From Lachnotalea sp041821265 (GTDB taxonomy: Bacteria > Bacillota > Clostridia > Lachnospirales > Lachnospiraceae): DNA of 64,000 bases. A model generated the notes under the pieces. The model had not been told where the DNA came from, made no database searches, and was given only the letters and a program-made list of their open reading frames with translations. A program made the position numbers and the translations under genes. The stretch's first letter is position 1. The number at the start of each line of letters is the position of its first letter. Location: contig JBGUEQ010000011.1 of assembly GCA_041821265.1 (NCBI GenBank), positions 35,119 through 99,118 of the forward strand. The letters run 5' to 3'. Below, piece by piece: positions 16,524 to 24,343 of this stretch.

Positions 16524-16571
16524 TTTACAAAAACAAGTTTTACTTAACCATCAATTAACTAATAATTTACA
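16524..16571 (+). promoter_or_regulatory. PHO-box-like direct repeats upstream of the ugp operon
   Basis: TTAACC (16544), TTAACT (16555) and TTTACA (16566) are spaced exactly 11 bases apart, with another TTTACA at 16524. The 6-base repeat with 5-base spacers is the layout of PhoP/PhoB sites. The same pattern occurs upstream of pstS in this window. Confidence 0.62.
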
Positions 16572-16663
16572 CGTATGTGATAGATACCGTTTTCTATTCG
16601 TTGTAAGATATAGGAAATTAGTGAAAAATTTATAACGCAAATGATTCACTTAGGAGGTGCAAT

Positions 16664-17017
16664 ATGTCTGATTTATTATTAAAAAATAACGACAAAATAA
16701 GTTTGAATAGTATATCAAAAGCAGGTGATTTTTATTTAGAGATGGCTAATCAGAGTTTTAACACAATTGATAATATAGAAGGAAATGATGCATTACCAAC
16801 ATTACAAATGGCCATAGACATAGAGGGTGTGTCAGAAGGACAAGATTGGACAAAGTTTAATTTTGTTGATGTGGCTGAATCAAATCTAAGAAAAATATCC
16901 AAAAATGAAATTGAGGAAAGAGCAAAATTGATCTATGACAGTGGAACTCGTTTTATGATTCAGGCAGGGTGGAGATATCCAATCAAAGAACCTATATATG
17001 AAGAAGAGCTTGATTGA
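16664..17017 (+). CDS. Small protein of unknown function with a binding-protein-like tail
   Basis: 117-residue soluble protein, no signal peptide, with a strong AGGAGGTG 7 bases before its ATG. I do not recognise a family. Residues about 88-105 (LIYDSGTRFMIQAGWRYPI) closely resemble QIYDIGTRFMIDSGWVVPM in the sugar/glycerol-phosphate binding protein encoded four genes downstream at 20142-21584; the first 85 residues do not visibly match. It is the first gene of the ugp operon, 25 bases ahead of the ATPase. It could be a remnant of a duplicated binding protein that kept a good start, or a small cytoplasmic regulator of the transporter. Either reading is inference. Confidence 0.7.
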   Translation: MSDLLLKNNDKISLNSISKAGDFYLEMANQSFNTIDNIEGNDALPTLQMAIDIEGVSEGQDWTKFNFVDVAESNLRKISKNEIEERAKLIYDSGTRFMIQAGWRYPIKEPIYEEELD

Positions 17018-17042
17018 AAAATAGTTGGAGTGGGAGGCCTAG

Positions 17043-18182
17043 ATGTCTACATTAGAATTGAAAAATATTAATAAGATATATGAAAACGGAGTGGCAGCTG
17101 TAAGAGATTTTAATCTTGAGGTAAAAGATAAAGAATTTATTATTTTTGTAGGACCATCAGGATGTGGTAAATCAACTACACTTCGAATGATAGCAGGTCT
17201 TGAAGAAATATCAGAGGGAGAGCTTTGGATAGATAATAGCTTAGTCAATTATGTTGAGACCAAGGATAGAGATTTAGCAATGGTATTCCAAAATTATGCA
17301 TTATATCCATATATGACAGTATATGAGAATCTAGCATTTTCATTAAGAGTTCGCAAACTACCGAAGAAAGAAATCGATGAAAAAGTAAGAAAAACAGCTA
17401 AAATTTTACAAATTGAAGAATTATTGTTTCGAAAACCAAAAGCATTATCAGGTGGACAAAAACAAAGAGTTGCTATTGGTAGCGCAATTGTTAGAGAACC
17501 TAAATTATTTCTTATGGATGAGCCATTATCTAATTTAGATGCAAAACTAAGAGCGCAGATGAGGGTTGAAATTGCCAAGTTACATAAAGAATTAAGTACA
17601 ACAATTATCTACGTTACGCATGATCAAACGGAAGCGATGACGTTAGGTACTAAAATTGTAGTGATGAAAGATGGAATTGTGCAACAGATTGCGCAGCCCA
17701 AAGATTTGTATGAAAATCCAATTAATAAATTTGTGGCAGGCTTCATTGGAGCACCTGCAATGAATTTTATAGATGCCGTGGTTAGAGTTAGGTATAGAGA
17801 ATTATATTTAGAAGTGTTGGATCAAGAAATACAAATCAATGACTTCCTGAGTCGTGAATTTTATGCAAAAGGATATGTGAATGAAAAAATAGTGATTGGA
17901 ATTAGACCGGAAGATATTTCGTTTCTAACAAAAGAAGAACAGGATGTTTCTCAAGATAGTATCATTACGGTTGTTCCAGATCTGCGAGAATTACTTGGAG
18001 CAGAAGCAAATATTTATTTCAAATTAGCAAATAAAACATTTTGTGCGGTTGTACCAGCAGACAATAATATTAAGCTAAATGAACCAACGCAATTGGTAAT
18101 GAAACAAAATAAAATGCTTTTTTTTGATGTTACTACAGAAGAAAATATTTTTTCTATTCAAAAAAACAAAAACTTTGCTTAG
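17043..18182 (+). CDS. ugpC: ABC transporter ATPase, UgpC/MsmK type
   Basis: 379-residue ATPase of the CUT1 carbohydrate family energising uptake of sn-glycerol-3-phosphate or a related solute. Walker A GPSGCGKST (37-45), signature LSGGQKQRV, Walker B LFLMDEP and the switch His in YVTHDQTEAMTL are all present. The last about 130 residues are the TOBE/regulatory domain of this family. GGAGTGGGAGG lies before the ATG. MsmK-type ATPases can serve several transporters, but the gene order here (ATPase, two permeases, binding protein, phosphodiesterase) with PHO-like boxes favours a Ugp role. Confidence 0.93.
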   Translation: MSTLELKNINKIYENGVAAVRDFNLEVKDKEFIIFVGPSGCGKSTTLRMIAGLEEISEGELWIDNSLVNYVETKDRDLAMVFQNYALYPYMTVYENLAFSLRVRKLPKKEIDEKVRKTAKILQIEELLFRKPKALSGGQKQRVAIGSAIVREPKLFLMDEPLSNLDAKLRAQMRVEIAKLHKELSTTIIYVTHDQTEAMTLGTKIVVMKDGIVQQIAQPKDLYENPINKFVAGFIGAPAMNFIDAVVRVRYRELYLEVLDQEIQINDFLSREFYAKGYVNEKIVIGIRPEDISFLTKEEQDVSQDSIITVVPDLRELLGAEANIYFKLANKTFCAVVPADNNIKLNEPTQLVMKQNKMLFFDVTTEENIFSIQKNKNFA

Positions 18183-18277
18183 CACATTCTAAGTTGTTGA
18201 AAAAATAGCACGCATTTTATCTGTCAAATGAATACATTTAGTTTATTGATTTTGCTAGTTTAAAATTGGAGGAAGTA

Positions 18278-19135
18278 ATGAAAAGTAAAAAAATATTGGA
18301 ACCCTACACATATATTTTGCCAGCATTAATAATATTTGGAATATTTTTGTTTTTCCCATTTATTAAAACAATTTATCTAAGTTTATATAAAACAAATAAG
18401 ATGGGTGAAGCAAAACTATTTGTTGGATTTGGAAATTATATGGATTTGTTTCATTCAGAATCATTTTATAACAGTTTAATTGTGACAGGGGTATTTGTTT
18501 TGATAACGGTAGTTGTAAGTATGGCAATTGGACTAATGAGTGCAATGCTATGTAATAAGGCCATTCCCGGAATCAGAGCGTTTAGTACTGCTTATGCATT
18601 GCCTATGGCAATCGCATCAAGTTCTGCGGCAATGGTATTTAAAATAATGTTGAATCCATCTGTAGGAATTATAAATAAGCTTTTACATCTTGATATCAAT
18701 TGGATTAGTGATCCTAAATATGCATTAATATGTGTCGCACTTTTAACAGCGTGGTTAAATAGCGGAATAAATTTTTTGTATTTTTCAGCAGGGCTCAGTA
18801 ATATAGATGAAACAATTTATGAGAGGGCATCCATAGATGGCGCAAACGAATGGCAAAAATTTAGAAAGCTTACACTTCCAGGATTAAGTCCTATTATGTT
18901 TTATACATTAATTGTTAATATTATTCAAGCATTCCAATCCTTTGGTCAGGTTAAAATTTTAACACAGGGAGGACCAGGAGAATCAACAAACTTGATTGTA
19001 TATTCCATATATCGAGATGCATTTTTCAATTTCAGATTCGGAACAGCAGCTGCTGAGTCAGTTATATTGTTTGTGATTATTATGGCATTGACATTGCTTA
19101 TGTTTAAACTTGAGAGAAAGGGAGTGAATTATTAA
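18278..19135 (+). CDS. ugpA: ABC transporter permease, UgpA type
   Basis: 285-residue inner-membrane permease with six predicted helices. The EAA loop that docks on the ATPase is YERASIDGANEWQKFRKLTLPGLSPIMFY. The frame opens at a TTG (18266), but that overlaps the ribosome binding site GGAGG (18268-18272); ATG 18278 with a 5-base gap is the better start. It overlaps the next permease by one base (TAATG), so the pair is translationally coupled. Solute specificity comes from context, not from this protein. Confidence 0.92.
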   Translation: MKSKKILEPYTYILPALIIFGIFLFFPFIKTIYLSLYKTNKMGEAKLFVGFGNYMDLFHSESFYNSLIVTGVFVLITVVVSMAIGLMSAMLCNKAIPGIRAFSTAYALPMAIASSSAAMVFKIMLNPSVGIINKLLHLDINWISDPKYALICVALLTAWLNSGINFLYFSAGLSNIDETIYERASIDGANEWQKFRKLTLPGLSPIMFYTLIVNIIQAFQSFGQVKILTQGGPGESTNLIVYSIYRDAFFNFRFGTAAAESVILFVIIMALTLLMFKLERKGVNY

Positions 19136-20043
19136 TGGATGAGATAAGAACGATATCCCATAAAGATATAACGGCGATAGAGCTTGAACATTTACGCTAT
19201 ACAATGAATATAAGAGCCAAAAACAAAAAGAAAATAAAACAGATAAGTCTTGTATGCTTAAATAGTATTGTAGCAATTATGGTGCTGTTTCCTCTTCTGT
19301 ATGCAGTAAGCATTGCTATTATGCCATCAAGTGAAGTGTTTTCAACTGACTTTAATTTATTTCCTCAGAATCCTACACTTGAAAATTTTACACAGGCTTT
19401 AGCAAAGGTTCCTCTTGGACGATTTGTGTTTAACTCATTTTTAGTTGCTGGATGTATCACATTTGGTCAGCTAATATCATGTTCGTTAGCAGCATTCTCT
19501 TTTTCATTTTTAGATTTTAAAGGTAAAAATGTTCTTTTTATGATAGTTATGGCAACGATGATGATTCCAGGTGAAGCAACAATCATTTCAAACTATTTGA
19601 CTGTAAGTAGTTTTGGTTGGTTGAACTCTTATAAAGTGTTGATTATACCATATCTTACATCAGCAATGGGAATATTTTTATTTAGACAGTTTTATATGTC
19701 ATTTCCTATATCATTATTCGAATCAGCAAAGTTAGATGGATGTTCGAATATAAAATTTATTATAAAAATATTAATTCCCTTAACTAAATCGGCTATTGGT
19801 GCAATGGTAGTATACACATTTATCAATGCATGGAATATGTACATGTGGCCATTACTTGTTACTGGTAATGACAAAATGAGAACCGTACAAATTGGTATTA
19901 GCATGTTAGATAGTGTTGATTCACAATCCATGACAATGATGATAGCGGGGGTAGTTATGATTATTGTACCATCCATATCGATATTTATTGTAGGCCAAAA
20001 ACAACTGATTCGTGGAATGTTTTCAGGAGCAGTAAAGGGGTAA
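19135..20043 (+). CDS. ugpE: ABC transporter permease, UgpE type
   Basis: 302-residue permease, partner of UgpA. After a longer than usual polar N terminus (about 40 residues, ending in RAKNKKKIKQ) come six helices and the EAA loop ESAKLDGCSNIKFIIKILIPL. It begins at ATG 19135 sharing a base with the upstream stop. Two hairpins follow in the 98 bases before the binding-protein gene. Confidence 0.92.
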   Translation: MDEIRTISHKDITAIELEHLRYTMNIRAKNKKKIKQISLVCLNSIVAIMVLFPLLYAVSIAIMPSSEVFSTDFNLFPQNPTLENFTQALAKVPLGRFVFNSFLVAGCITFGQLISCSLAAFSFSFLDFKGKNVLFMIVMATMMIPGEATIISNYLTVSSFGWLNSYKVLIIPYLTSAMGIFLFRQFYMSFPISLFESAKLDGCSNIKFIIKILIPLTKSAIGAMVVYTFINAWNMYMWPLLVTGNDKMRTVQIGISMLDSVDSQSMTMMIAGVVMIIVPSISIFIVGQKQLIRGMFSGAVKG

Positions 20044-20058
20044 GCAAAAATAAACTAC

Positions 20059-20106
20059 AACGGATTGTATCCGTTTAGTCATACAGTAATAACTTAACGC
20101 TGTATG
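20059..20106 (+). other. Two hairpins before the binding-protein gene
   Basis: AACGGATTGTATCCGTT (20059-20075) and CATACAG paired with CTGTATG (20080-20106). No T run follows. Likely mRNA stability or processing elements letting the binding protein accumulate above the permeases. Confidence 0.45.
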
Positions 20107-20141
20107 GAAATAGATAAATGAGGAAAGTATGAGGAGAAAAA

Positions 20142-21584
20142 ATGAAAAAAAGATTTTTATCAGTAGTACTAGCAGCAACGATGGTTCTTGGATCATTAAC
20201 TGGATGTGCAGGAACGACACAAACGACTGCTGCGTCAAGTGAAGTAGAAACAACTGATTCAACAGCAACCACAGAGGCAGCAACAGAGGCAACAACAGAG
20301 ACAACTACACCTGATGCAACAACAAGTAGTGATACCACAGCAACTAATACAGATGGCGTTACAATATCATTTTGGCACTCAATGGGGGGTGTAAATGGAG
20401 AGGCTATACAATATTTGGTAGATAAATTTAATAGTGAAAACAAGTTAGGAATAACAGTGGAAGCAGAATATCAAGGAAGTTATGATGATGCAATTAACAA
20501 ACTAAAAAGTGCTCAAATCGGAAATATGGGAGCAGATTTGGTTCAGATTTATGATATTGGTACTCGCTTTATGATTGATTCAGGATGGGTGGTTCCAATG
20601 CAAGAATTAATTGATGCAGATGGATATGATGTAACACAAATCGAACCAAATATCGCAGCATACTACACGGTTGATGATAAGCTTTATTCTATGCCATTTA
20701 ACTCATCAACACCAATTCTTTACTATAATAAAACAATTTTTGATAAGGCAGGAATTACAGAAATACCTTCAAGCTTTTCACAAATAGAATCAGTAGGAGA
20801 TTCACTTATGAAAGATGGTGGCGCAAATGAAGTTATCGCGCTTGGAATGTATGGTTGGTTTTTTGAACAGTTTATTTGTAAACAACAACTTAATTTTGTT
20901 AATAATGGAAATGGACGTAGCAAAGCTACTACAGCAGTTGAATTTGACTCAAACGGTGCAGCTCTAAATATTTTAAAAGCATGGAAATCCTTAGCGGAAA
21001 AGGGGTATGCACCTAACGTTGGACGCGGTGGTGATGATGCAATCACAGAGTTTAGTGCAGGTAAGGCAGCCATGACACTAGGTTCAACAGCTTCACTAAA
21101 ACAGATTTTAACAGATGTAAATGGTGCTTTTGAAGTAGGTACAGCATATTTTCCTAAAGTAAATGATTCAGATGGAGGTGGAGTTTCAATTGGTGGTGGT
21201 TCTTTATGGGCATTAGACAATCAAGATGATGCGAAGAAAGCAGCAACATGGGAATTTATCAAATTTTTAGTTTCACCAGAATCACAGGCTTATTGGAATT
21301 CACAAACGGGATATTTCCCAATCACAACCAAAGCACAAGAGGAACAAGTGTTTAAGGATAATATTGCACAGTATCCACAATTTATGACAGCAATTGATCA
21401 GCTACATGATTCTTCACCGGATTCAGCAGGTGCGCTGTTAAGCGTATTCCCAGAAGCAAGACAAATTGTTGAAACAGAAATTGAAAACATGATCAATGGT
21501 AAAGAAAATGAAGAAGAAGCAGTAGCTAAAATGGCAGGAGATATTAATAGTGCAATTGATGAATATAACCTTTTGAATAATTAA
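20142..21584 (+). CDS. ugpB: Extracellular solute-binding lipoprotein, UgpB type
   Basis: 480-residue lipoprotein: signal peptide with lipobox LTGC (Cys22), a Thr/Ala-rich linker (about 23-68), then a type 1 sugar-binding fold starting at VTISFWHSMGGVNGEAIQYLVDKF. The HSM motif and overall pattern resemble UgpB, which binds glycerol-3-phosphate or glycerophosphocholine. FWHSM, QIYDIGTRFMIDSGW and SMPFNSSTPILYYNK are characteristic segments. It is membrane-anchored and delivers solute to the UgpAE permease. The upstream pair of hairpins sets it apart from the permease genes. Confidence 0.9.
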   Translation: MKKRFLSVVLAATMVLGSLTGCAGTTQTTAASSEVETTDSTATTEAATEATTETTTPDATTSSDTTATNTDGVTISFWHSMGGVNGEAIQYLVDKFNSENKLGITVEAEYQGSYDDAINKLKSAQIGNMGADLVQIYDIGTRFMIDSGWVVPMQELIDADGYDVTQIEPNIAAYYTVDDKLYSMPFNSSTPILYYNKTIFDKAGITEIPSSFSQIESVGDSLMKDGGANEVIALGMYGWFFEQFICKQQLNFVNNGNGRSKATTAVEFDSNGAALNILKAWKSLAEKGYAPNVGRGGDDAITEFSAGKAAMTLGSTASLKQILTDVNGAFEVGTAYFPKVNDSDGGGVSIGGGSLWALDNQDDAKKAATWEFIKFLVSPESQAYWNSQTGYFPITTKAQEEQVFKDNIAQYPQFMTAIDQLHDSSPDSAGALLSVFPEARQIVETEIENMINGKENEEEAVAKMAGDINSAIDEYNLLNN

Positions 21585-21610
21585 TAAAAGATGTATAATG
21601 TAACTATGAA

Positions 21611-21636
21611 GAACAAGAGCATAAAAGCTCTTGTTC
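21611..21636 (+). terminator. Hairpin between ugpB and phosphodiesterase gene
   Basis: GAACAAGAGC pairs perfectly with GCTCTTGTTC around an ATAAAA loop. Only a short ATT follows, so it is probably a partial terminator or stability element. Confidence 0.6.
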
Positions 21637-21693
21637 TATTCGAATCTATAAGAATGTTTATACATATTATGATTTAAAAGGAGAGGAACTAAT

Positions 21694-22425
21694 ATGACAA
21701 CAAAAGTATGGGCTCATAGAGGAGCAAGTGGTTATGCTCCTGAAAATACATTGACCGCCTTTGATTTAGCCCAAAAGCAAGACGCGGATGGAGTAGAACT
21801 GGATGTACAATTAACAAAAGATGGAAAAGTTGTAGTTATTCATGATGAAACCATTGATAGAGTTACAAGTGGAAGCGGATTTGTTAAAGATTATACATTA
21901 GAGGAATTAAAACAATTTGACTGTAATAATAAATTTACAAGTGAAGACAATATAAAAGTACCAACACTAGATGAAGTATTTGAACTTTTGAGTCCAACTG
22001 GTTTGACTGTAAATGTTGAATTGAAAACGGGTGTGTTTCAATATGCAGGTATTGAGAAAAAGACATTAGAGATTGTGAAAAAATGGAAGATGGAGGAAAA
22101 AGTAATTTATTCTTCTTTTTATCATCCTAGCATATTGAAAATGATAGAGTTAGATCAAGATGCAAAGGTAGGTTTTTTATATTCAGATGGATTTATAGAT
22201 GTGCCAGAATATGCGCAAGGACATGGAGTAATGGCTTTACACCCACCAATATGGAGAGTAACCGATAGTGATTTCATAAAAGCATGTAAAGAAAAAGGTA
22301 TAGCATTGCACGTTTGGTATGTGGATGAAGAAAAATATATGCAGTTTTTAGTGGCAAACCAAATTGAAGCTATTATTACAAACTTCCCAGACGTAGGCAG
22401 AAAAGTTGTAAATTCAGATAGATAA
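21694..22425 (+). CDS. ugpQ: Glycerophosphodiester phosphodiesterase, cytoplasmic
   Basis: 243-residue GDPD enzyme that hydrolyses glycerophosphodiesters (deacylated phospholipids) to glycerol-3-phosphate and an alcohol. The catalytic motifs WAHRGASGYAPENTLTAF and GVELDVQLTKDGKVVVIHD are intact, including the HR, PENT, ELD and HD residues. There is no signal peptide, so it acts on substrate brought in by the preceding ABC transporter, as UgpQ does in enterobacteria. GGAGAGG lies upstream of the ATG. This gene is the strongest clue that the transporter carries glycerol-phosphate compounds. Confidence 0.93.
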   Translation: MTTKVWAHRGASGYAPENTLTAFDLAQKQDADGVELDVQLTKDGKVVVIHDETIDRVTSGSGFVKDYTLEELKQFDCNNKFTSEDNIKVPTLDEVFELLSPTGLTVNVELKTGVFQYAGIEKKTLEIVKKWKMEEKVIYSSFYHPSILKMIELDQDAKVGFLYSDGFIDVPEYAQGHGVMALHPPIWRVTDSDFIKACKEKGIALHVWYVDEEKYMQFLVANQIEAIITNFPDVGRKVVNSDR

Positions 22426-22545
22426 TTGCGATTCATATCCTAGCAAAAAGCAACAGTTAACCAATGCTTAAATTCAATTGACAAATTCATATCAAAGGGT
22501 TAAACTTATGTCAATTGTAATAGGATTGTGACTGATAATGCAGGC

Positions 22546-22595
22546 AAGACCAACTCGTGAATAAGATTAGTCTATTCACAAGCTGGTCTTTTTAT
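22546..22595 (+). terminator. Terminator of the ugp operon
   Basis: Stem of about 18 bp with two mismatches (AAGACCAACTCGTGAATA against TATTCACAAGCTGGTCTT) followed by TTTTTAT. Confidence 0.85.
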
Positions 22596-22612
22596 ATTGT
22601 AGGTGATTTTGA

Positions 22613-22852
22613 GCTTTTTTAGAAAATAAATGGGAAGAAATTCTAAAAACATTTAGAATTCATGTTAAAAATGGTGATATGATAAAAGCAGGTGATTTAC
22701 TTGCGGAATTTGATATCGATAAAATAGTAGATGCAGGTTAGCGTATGATTACGCCAATTATTGTGACAAATTCAGATAAATTTAGTAAAATAATTCTTCT
22801 GAATAAAGGAGAAATTAAGGTACAGCAAGACTTCATTGAGGTTACACAATAG
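22613..22852 (+). pseudogene. Remnant of a PTS glucose-type EIIA domain
   Basis: The frame has no start and an internal TAG at 22739. It reads FRIHVKNGDMIKAGDLLAEFD, then the stop, then RMITPIIVTNSDKF and GEIKVQQDFIEV, which match the C-terminal part of IIA(Glc)/Crr domains (vKeGD.V..G..L..fD......G...tTPvivtN). The stop falls where family members have Tyr. The N-terminal half with the active His is missing. The 840-base gap 22426-23265 otherwise holds terminators and PHO-like boxes only. Confidence 0.7.
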
Positions 22853-22911
22853 GTAATAACAAGAGTAGTAAATAGTTCGCAAACTATAGAAAATAATATG
22901 GATTTGAAAGT

Positions 22912-22950
22912 AAAAGCTATAGGAGATAGATTTAACTCCCATAGCTTTTT
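22912..22950 (+). terminator. Hairpin terminator upstream of pstS
   Basis: AAAAGCTATAGGAG pairs with CTCCCATAGCTTTT (one mismatch), followed by T. It isolates the pst promoter region from upstream transcription. Confidence 0.75.
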
Positions 22951-22958
22951 ACGTAAAT

Positions 22959-23010
22959 TTTACACAATGTTAACCGTATCTTGATAGTTAATTTTTACAA
23001 AACGTTATAC
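22959..23010 (+). promoter_or_regulatory. PHO-box-like direct repeats upstream of pstS (distal)
   Basis: TTTACA (22959), TTAACC (22970) and TTGATA (22981) are 11 bases apart; TTTACA (22994) and TTATAC (23005) form a second pair at the same spacing. This is the layout of PhoP/PhoB binding arrays. Confidence 0.6.
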
Positions 23011-23146
23011 AATGAGATAGATTTATTCTATTTAAAAATAAAATGGTAAATATTATTTACAATAAAAAGCGTGATTTTGCTAATGCTAAGCGTAAAGGAT
23101 AATAGTAAAGTATATGTTAATACAAATTTACAAGAAACAAAATACT

Positions 23147-23197
23147 TTTACTTAGTTTTAACAATAAGCTGCTTTTGGATTTTACATTAATTTTATA
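23147..23197 (+). promoter_or_regulatory. PHO-box-like direct repeats upstream of pstS (proximal)
   Basis: TTTACT (23147) with TTAACA (23158), and TTTACA (23181) with TTTATA (23192), each pair spaced 11 bases. TATTAT-like sequences follow before the gene at 23266, so this cluster probably activates the pst promoter. Confidence 0.58.
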
Positions 23198-23265
23198 TTA
23201 TGTATAAGTAAGCTAAACAATGTGAAAAAGAAAAATTGTAACAACTAAAAAGGAGAATTATTATT

Positions 23266-24261
23266 ATGAAGAAAACAATGAAAAAGTTAATATGCTTTGC
23301 AGCAACAGCAGCACTTTCTATGTCAGTATTGGCAGGGTGTTCATCAAACAGCGCTGATGACACATCAAGTACTGGAACAACAACAGAGACTACACAGGCA
23401 ACAGATACTACGACAACAGACACAACAACAACAGACACAACAACAACAACAGACTCAGCAGCAAGTGATTTTGATATGTCAAACGATATCACAGTAGTTT
23501 CTAGAGAAGATGGTTCTGGAACAAGAGGGGCATTTATTGAACTATTAGGAGTAGAAGAAAAAGACGCTAATGGAGAAAAAGTAGATAATACAACAGAAGA
23601 AGCAAGCATTTCAAATAGTACATCAGTTGTAATGACAACGGTAGCAGGTGATGATTATGCAATTGGTTACATATCACTTGGATCATTAAATGACACTGTA
23701 AAGGCATTGAAAATTGACGGATCTGAGCCAACAGTTGAAAACATTAAAGATAACTCATATAAAATTGCAAGACCATTTAACATCGCTACAAATGGTGAAA
23801 TAAGTGTAGTTGCACAAGATTTTATTGATTACATCATGAGTGCTGATGGTCAAGCTGTTATAGAAGATAATGGATATATTTCAGTATCAGATGCAGCAGC
23901 ATATGCTGGTAGTAAACCAGAAGGAACAATTGTTGTAGCAGGATCATCTTCAGTTTCACCAGTTATGGAAAAACTAAAGGAAGCATATCTTGCAATTAAT
24001 ACAAATGCTACAATCGAAATTCAAACAAGTGATTCAACAACAGGTATGACATCTGCAATTGATAAAATTTGTGATATTGGAATGGCATCTAGAGAATTAA
24101 AAGATAGCGAATTAGAAGCAGGCTTAACAAATACAGTAATCGCAATGGATGGTATTGCAATTGTTGTAAATAATAACAATTCTGTAGACGAATTATCAAG
24201 TTATCAAGTAAAATCAATCTATGTTGGAGATGCTTTAACTTGGGATGAAGCTACAAAATAG
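23266..24261 (+). CDS. pstS: Phosphate-binding lipoprotein PstS, circularly permuted
   Basis: 331-residue phosphate receptor of the Pst system: lipobox LAGC (Cys25), a Thr/Asp low-complexity linker (about 26-66), then the PBP fold in swapped order. Residues about 73-215 begin with ITVVSREDGSGTRGAF, normally the second half of PstS; residues about 219-331 begin with GTIVVAGSSSVSPVMEKL, normally the first half, and stop at YVGDALTWDE, where the normal protein would continue into the VVSRE segment. Both phosphate-binding loops (AGSSS and SREDGSGTRG) are kept. The gene heads pstSCAB-phoU-phoBR and has PHO-like boxes upstream. Confidence 0.93.
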   Translation: MKKTMKKLICFAATAALSMSVLAGCSSNSADDTSSTGTTTETTQATDTTTTDTTTTDTTTTTDSAASDFDMSNDITVVSREDGSGTRGAFIELLGVEEKDANGEKVDNTTEEASISNSTSVVMTTVAGDDYAIGYISLGSLNDTVKALKIDGSEPTVENIKDNSYKIARPFNIATNGEISVVAQDFIDYIMSADGQAVIEDNGYISVSDAAAYAGSKPEGTIVVAGSSSVSPVMEKLKEAYLAINTNATIEIQTSDSTTGMTSAIDKICDIGMASRELKDSELEAGLTNTVIAMDGIAIVVNNNNSVDELSSYQVKSIYVGDALTWDEATK

Positions 24262-24288
24262 TCAATTATAATAGTCAGATATAGTATA

Positions 24289-24320
24289 TAATTCCAGTAA
24301 AGAAAACTTTACTGGAATTA
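24289..24320 (+). other. Intercistronic hairpin between pstS and pstC
   Basis: Perfect 14-bp stem TAATTCCAGTAAAG / CTTTACTGGAATTA with an AAAA loop and no T run. Such hairpins after binding-protein genes usually protect the upstream mRNA and lower downstream expression. Confidence 0.7.
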
Positions 24321-24343
24321 ATGCTTGTCTTATGGAGGTAACT

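Noticed and set aside
20075..20443. Open frame on the minus strand over the start of ugpB
   Set aside because: Val/Ser-rich translation is the mirror of the Thr/Ala linker of the real lipoprotein; no ribosome site.
22475..22517. Inverse repeat CAATTGACA / TGTCAATTG after the phosphodiesterase gene as an operator
   Set aside because: Lies downstream of a gene and just before a terminator, with no promoter to control; left as an unexplained hairpin.
23410..23460. Repeated ACAACAACAGACAC units that look like a tandem or CRISPR-like repeat
   Set aside because: They encode the Thr/Asp linker after the PstS lipobox in frame; no spacers of constant length. Similar low-complexity linkers occur in ugpB and dctP.
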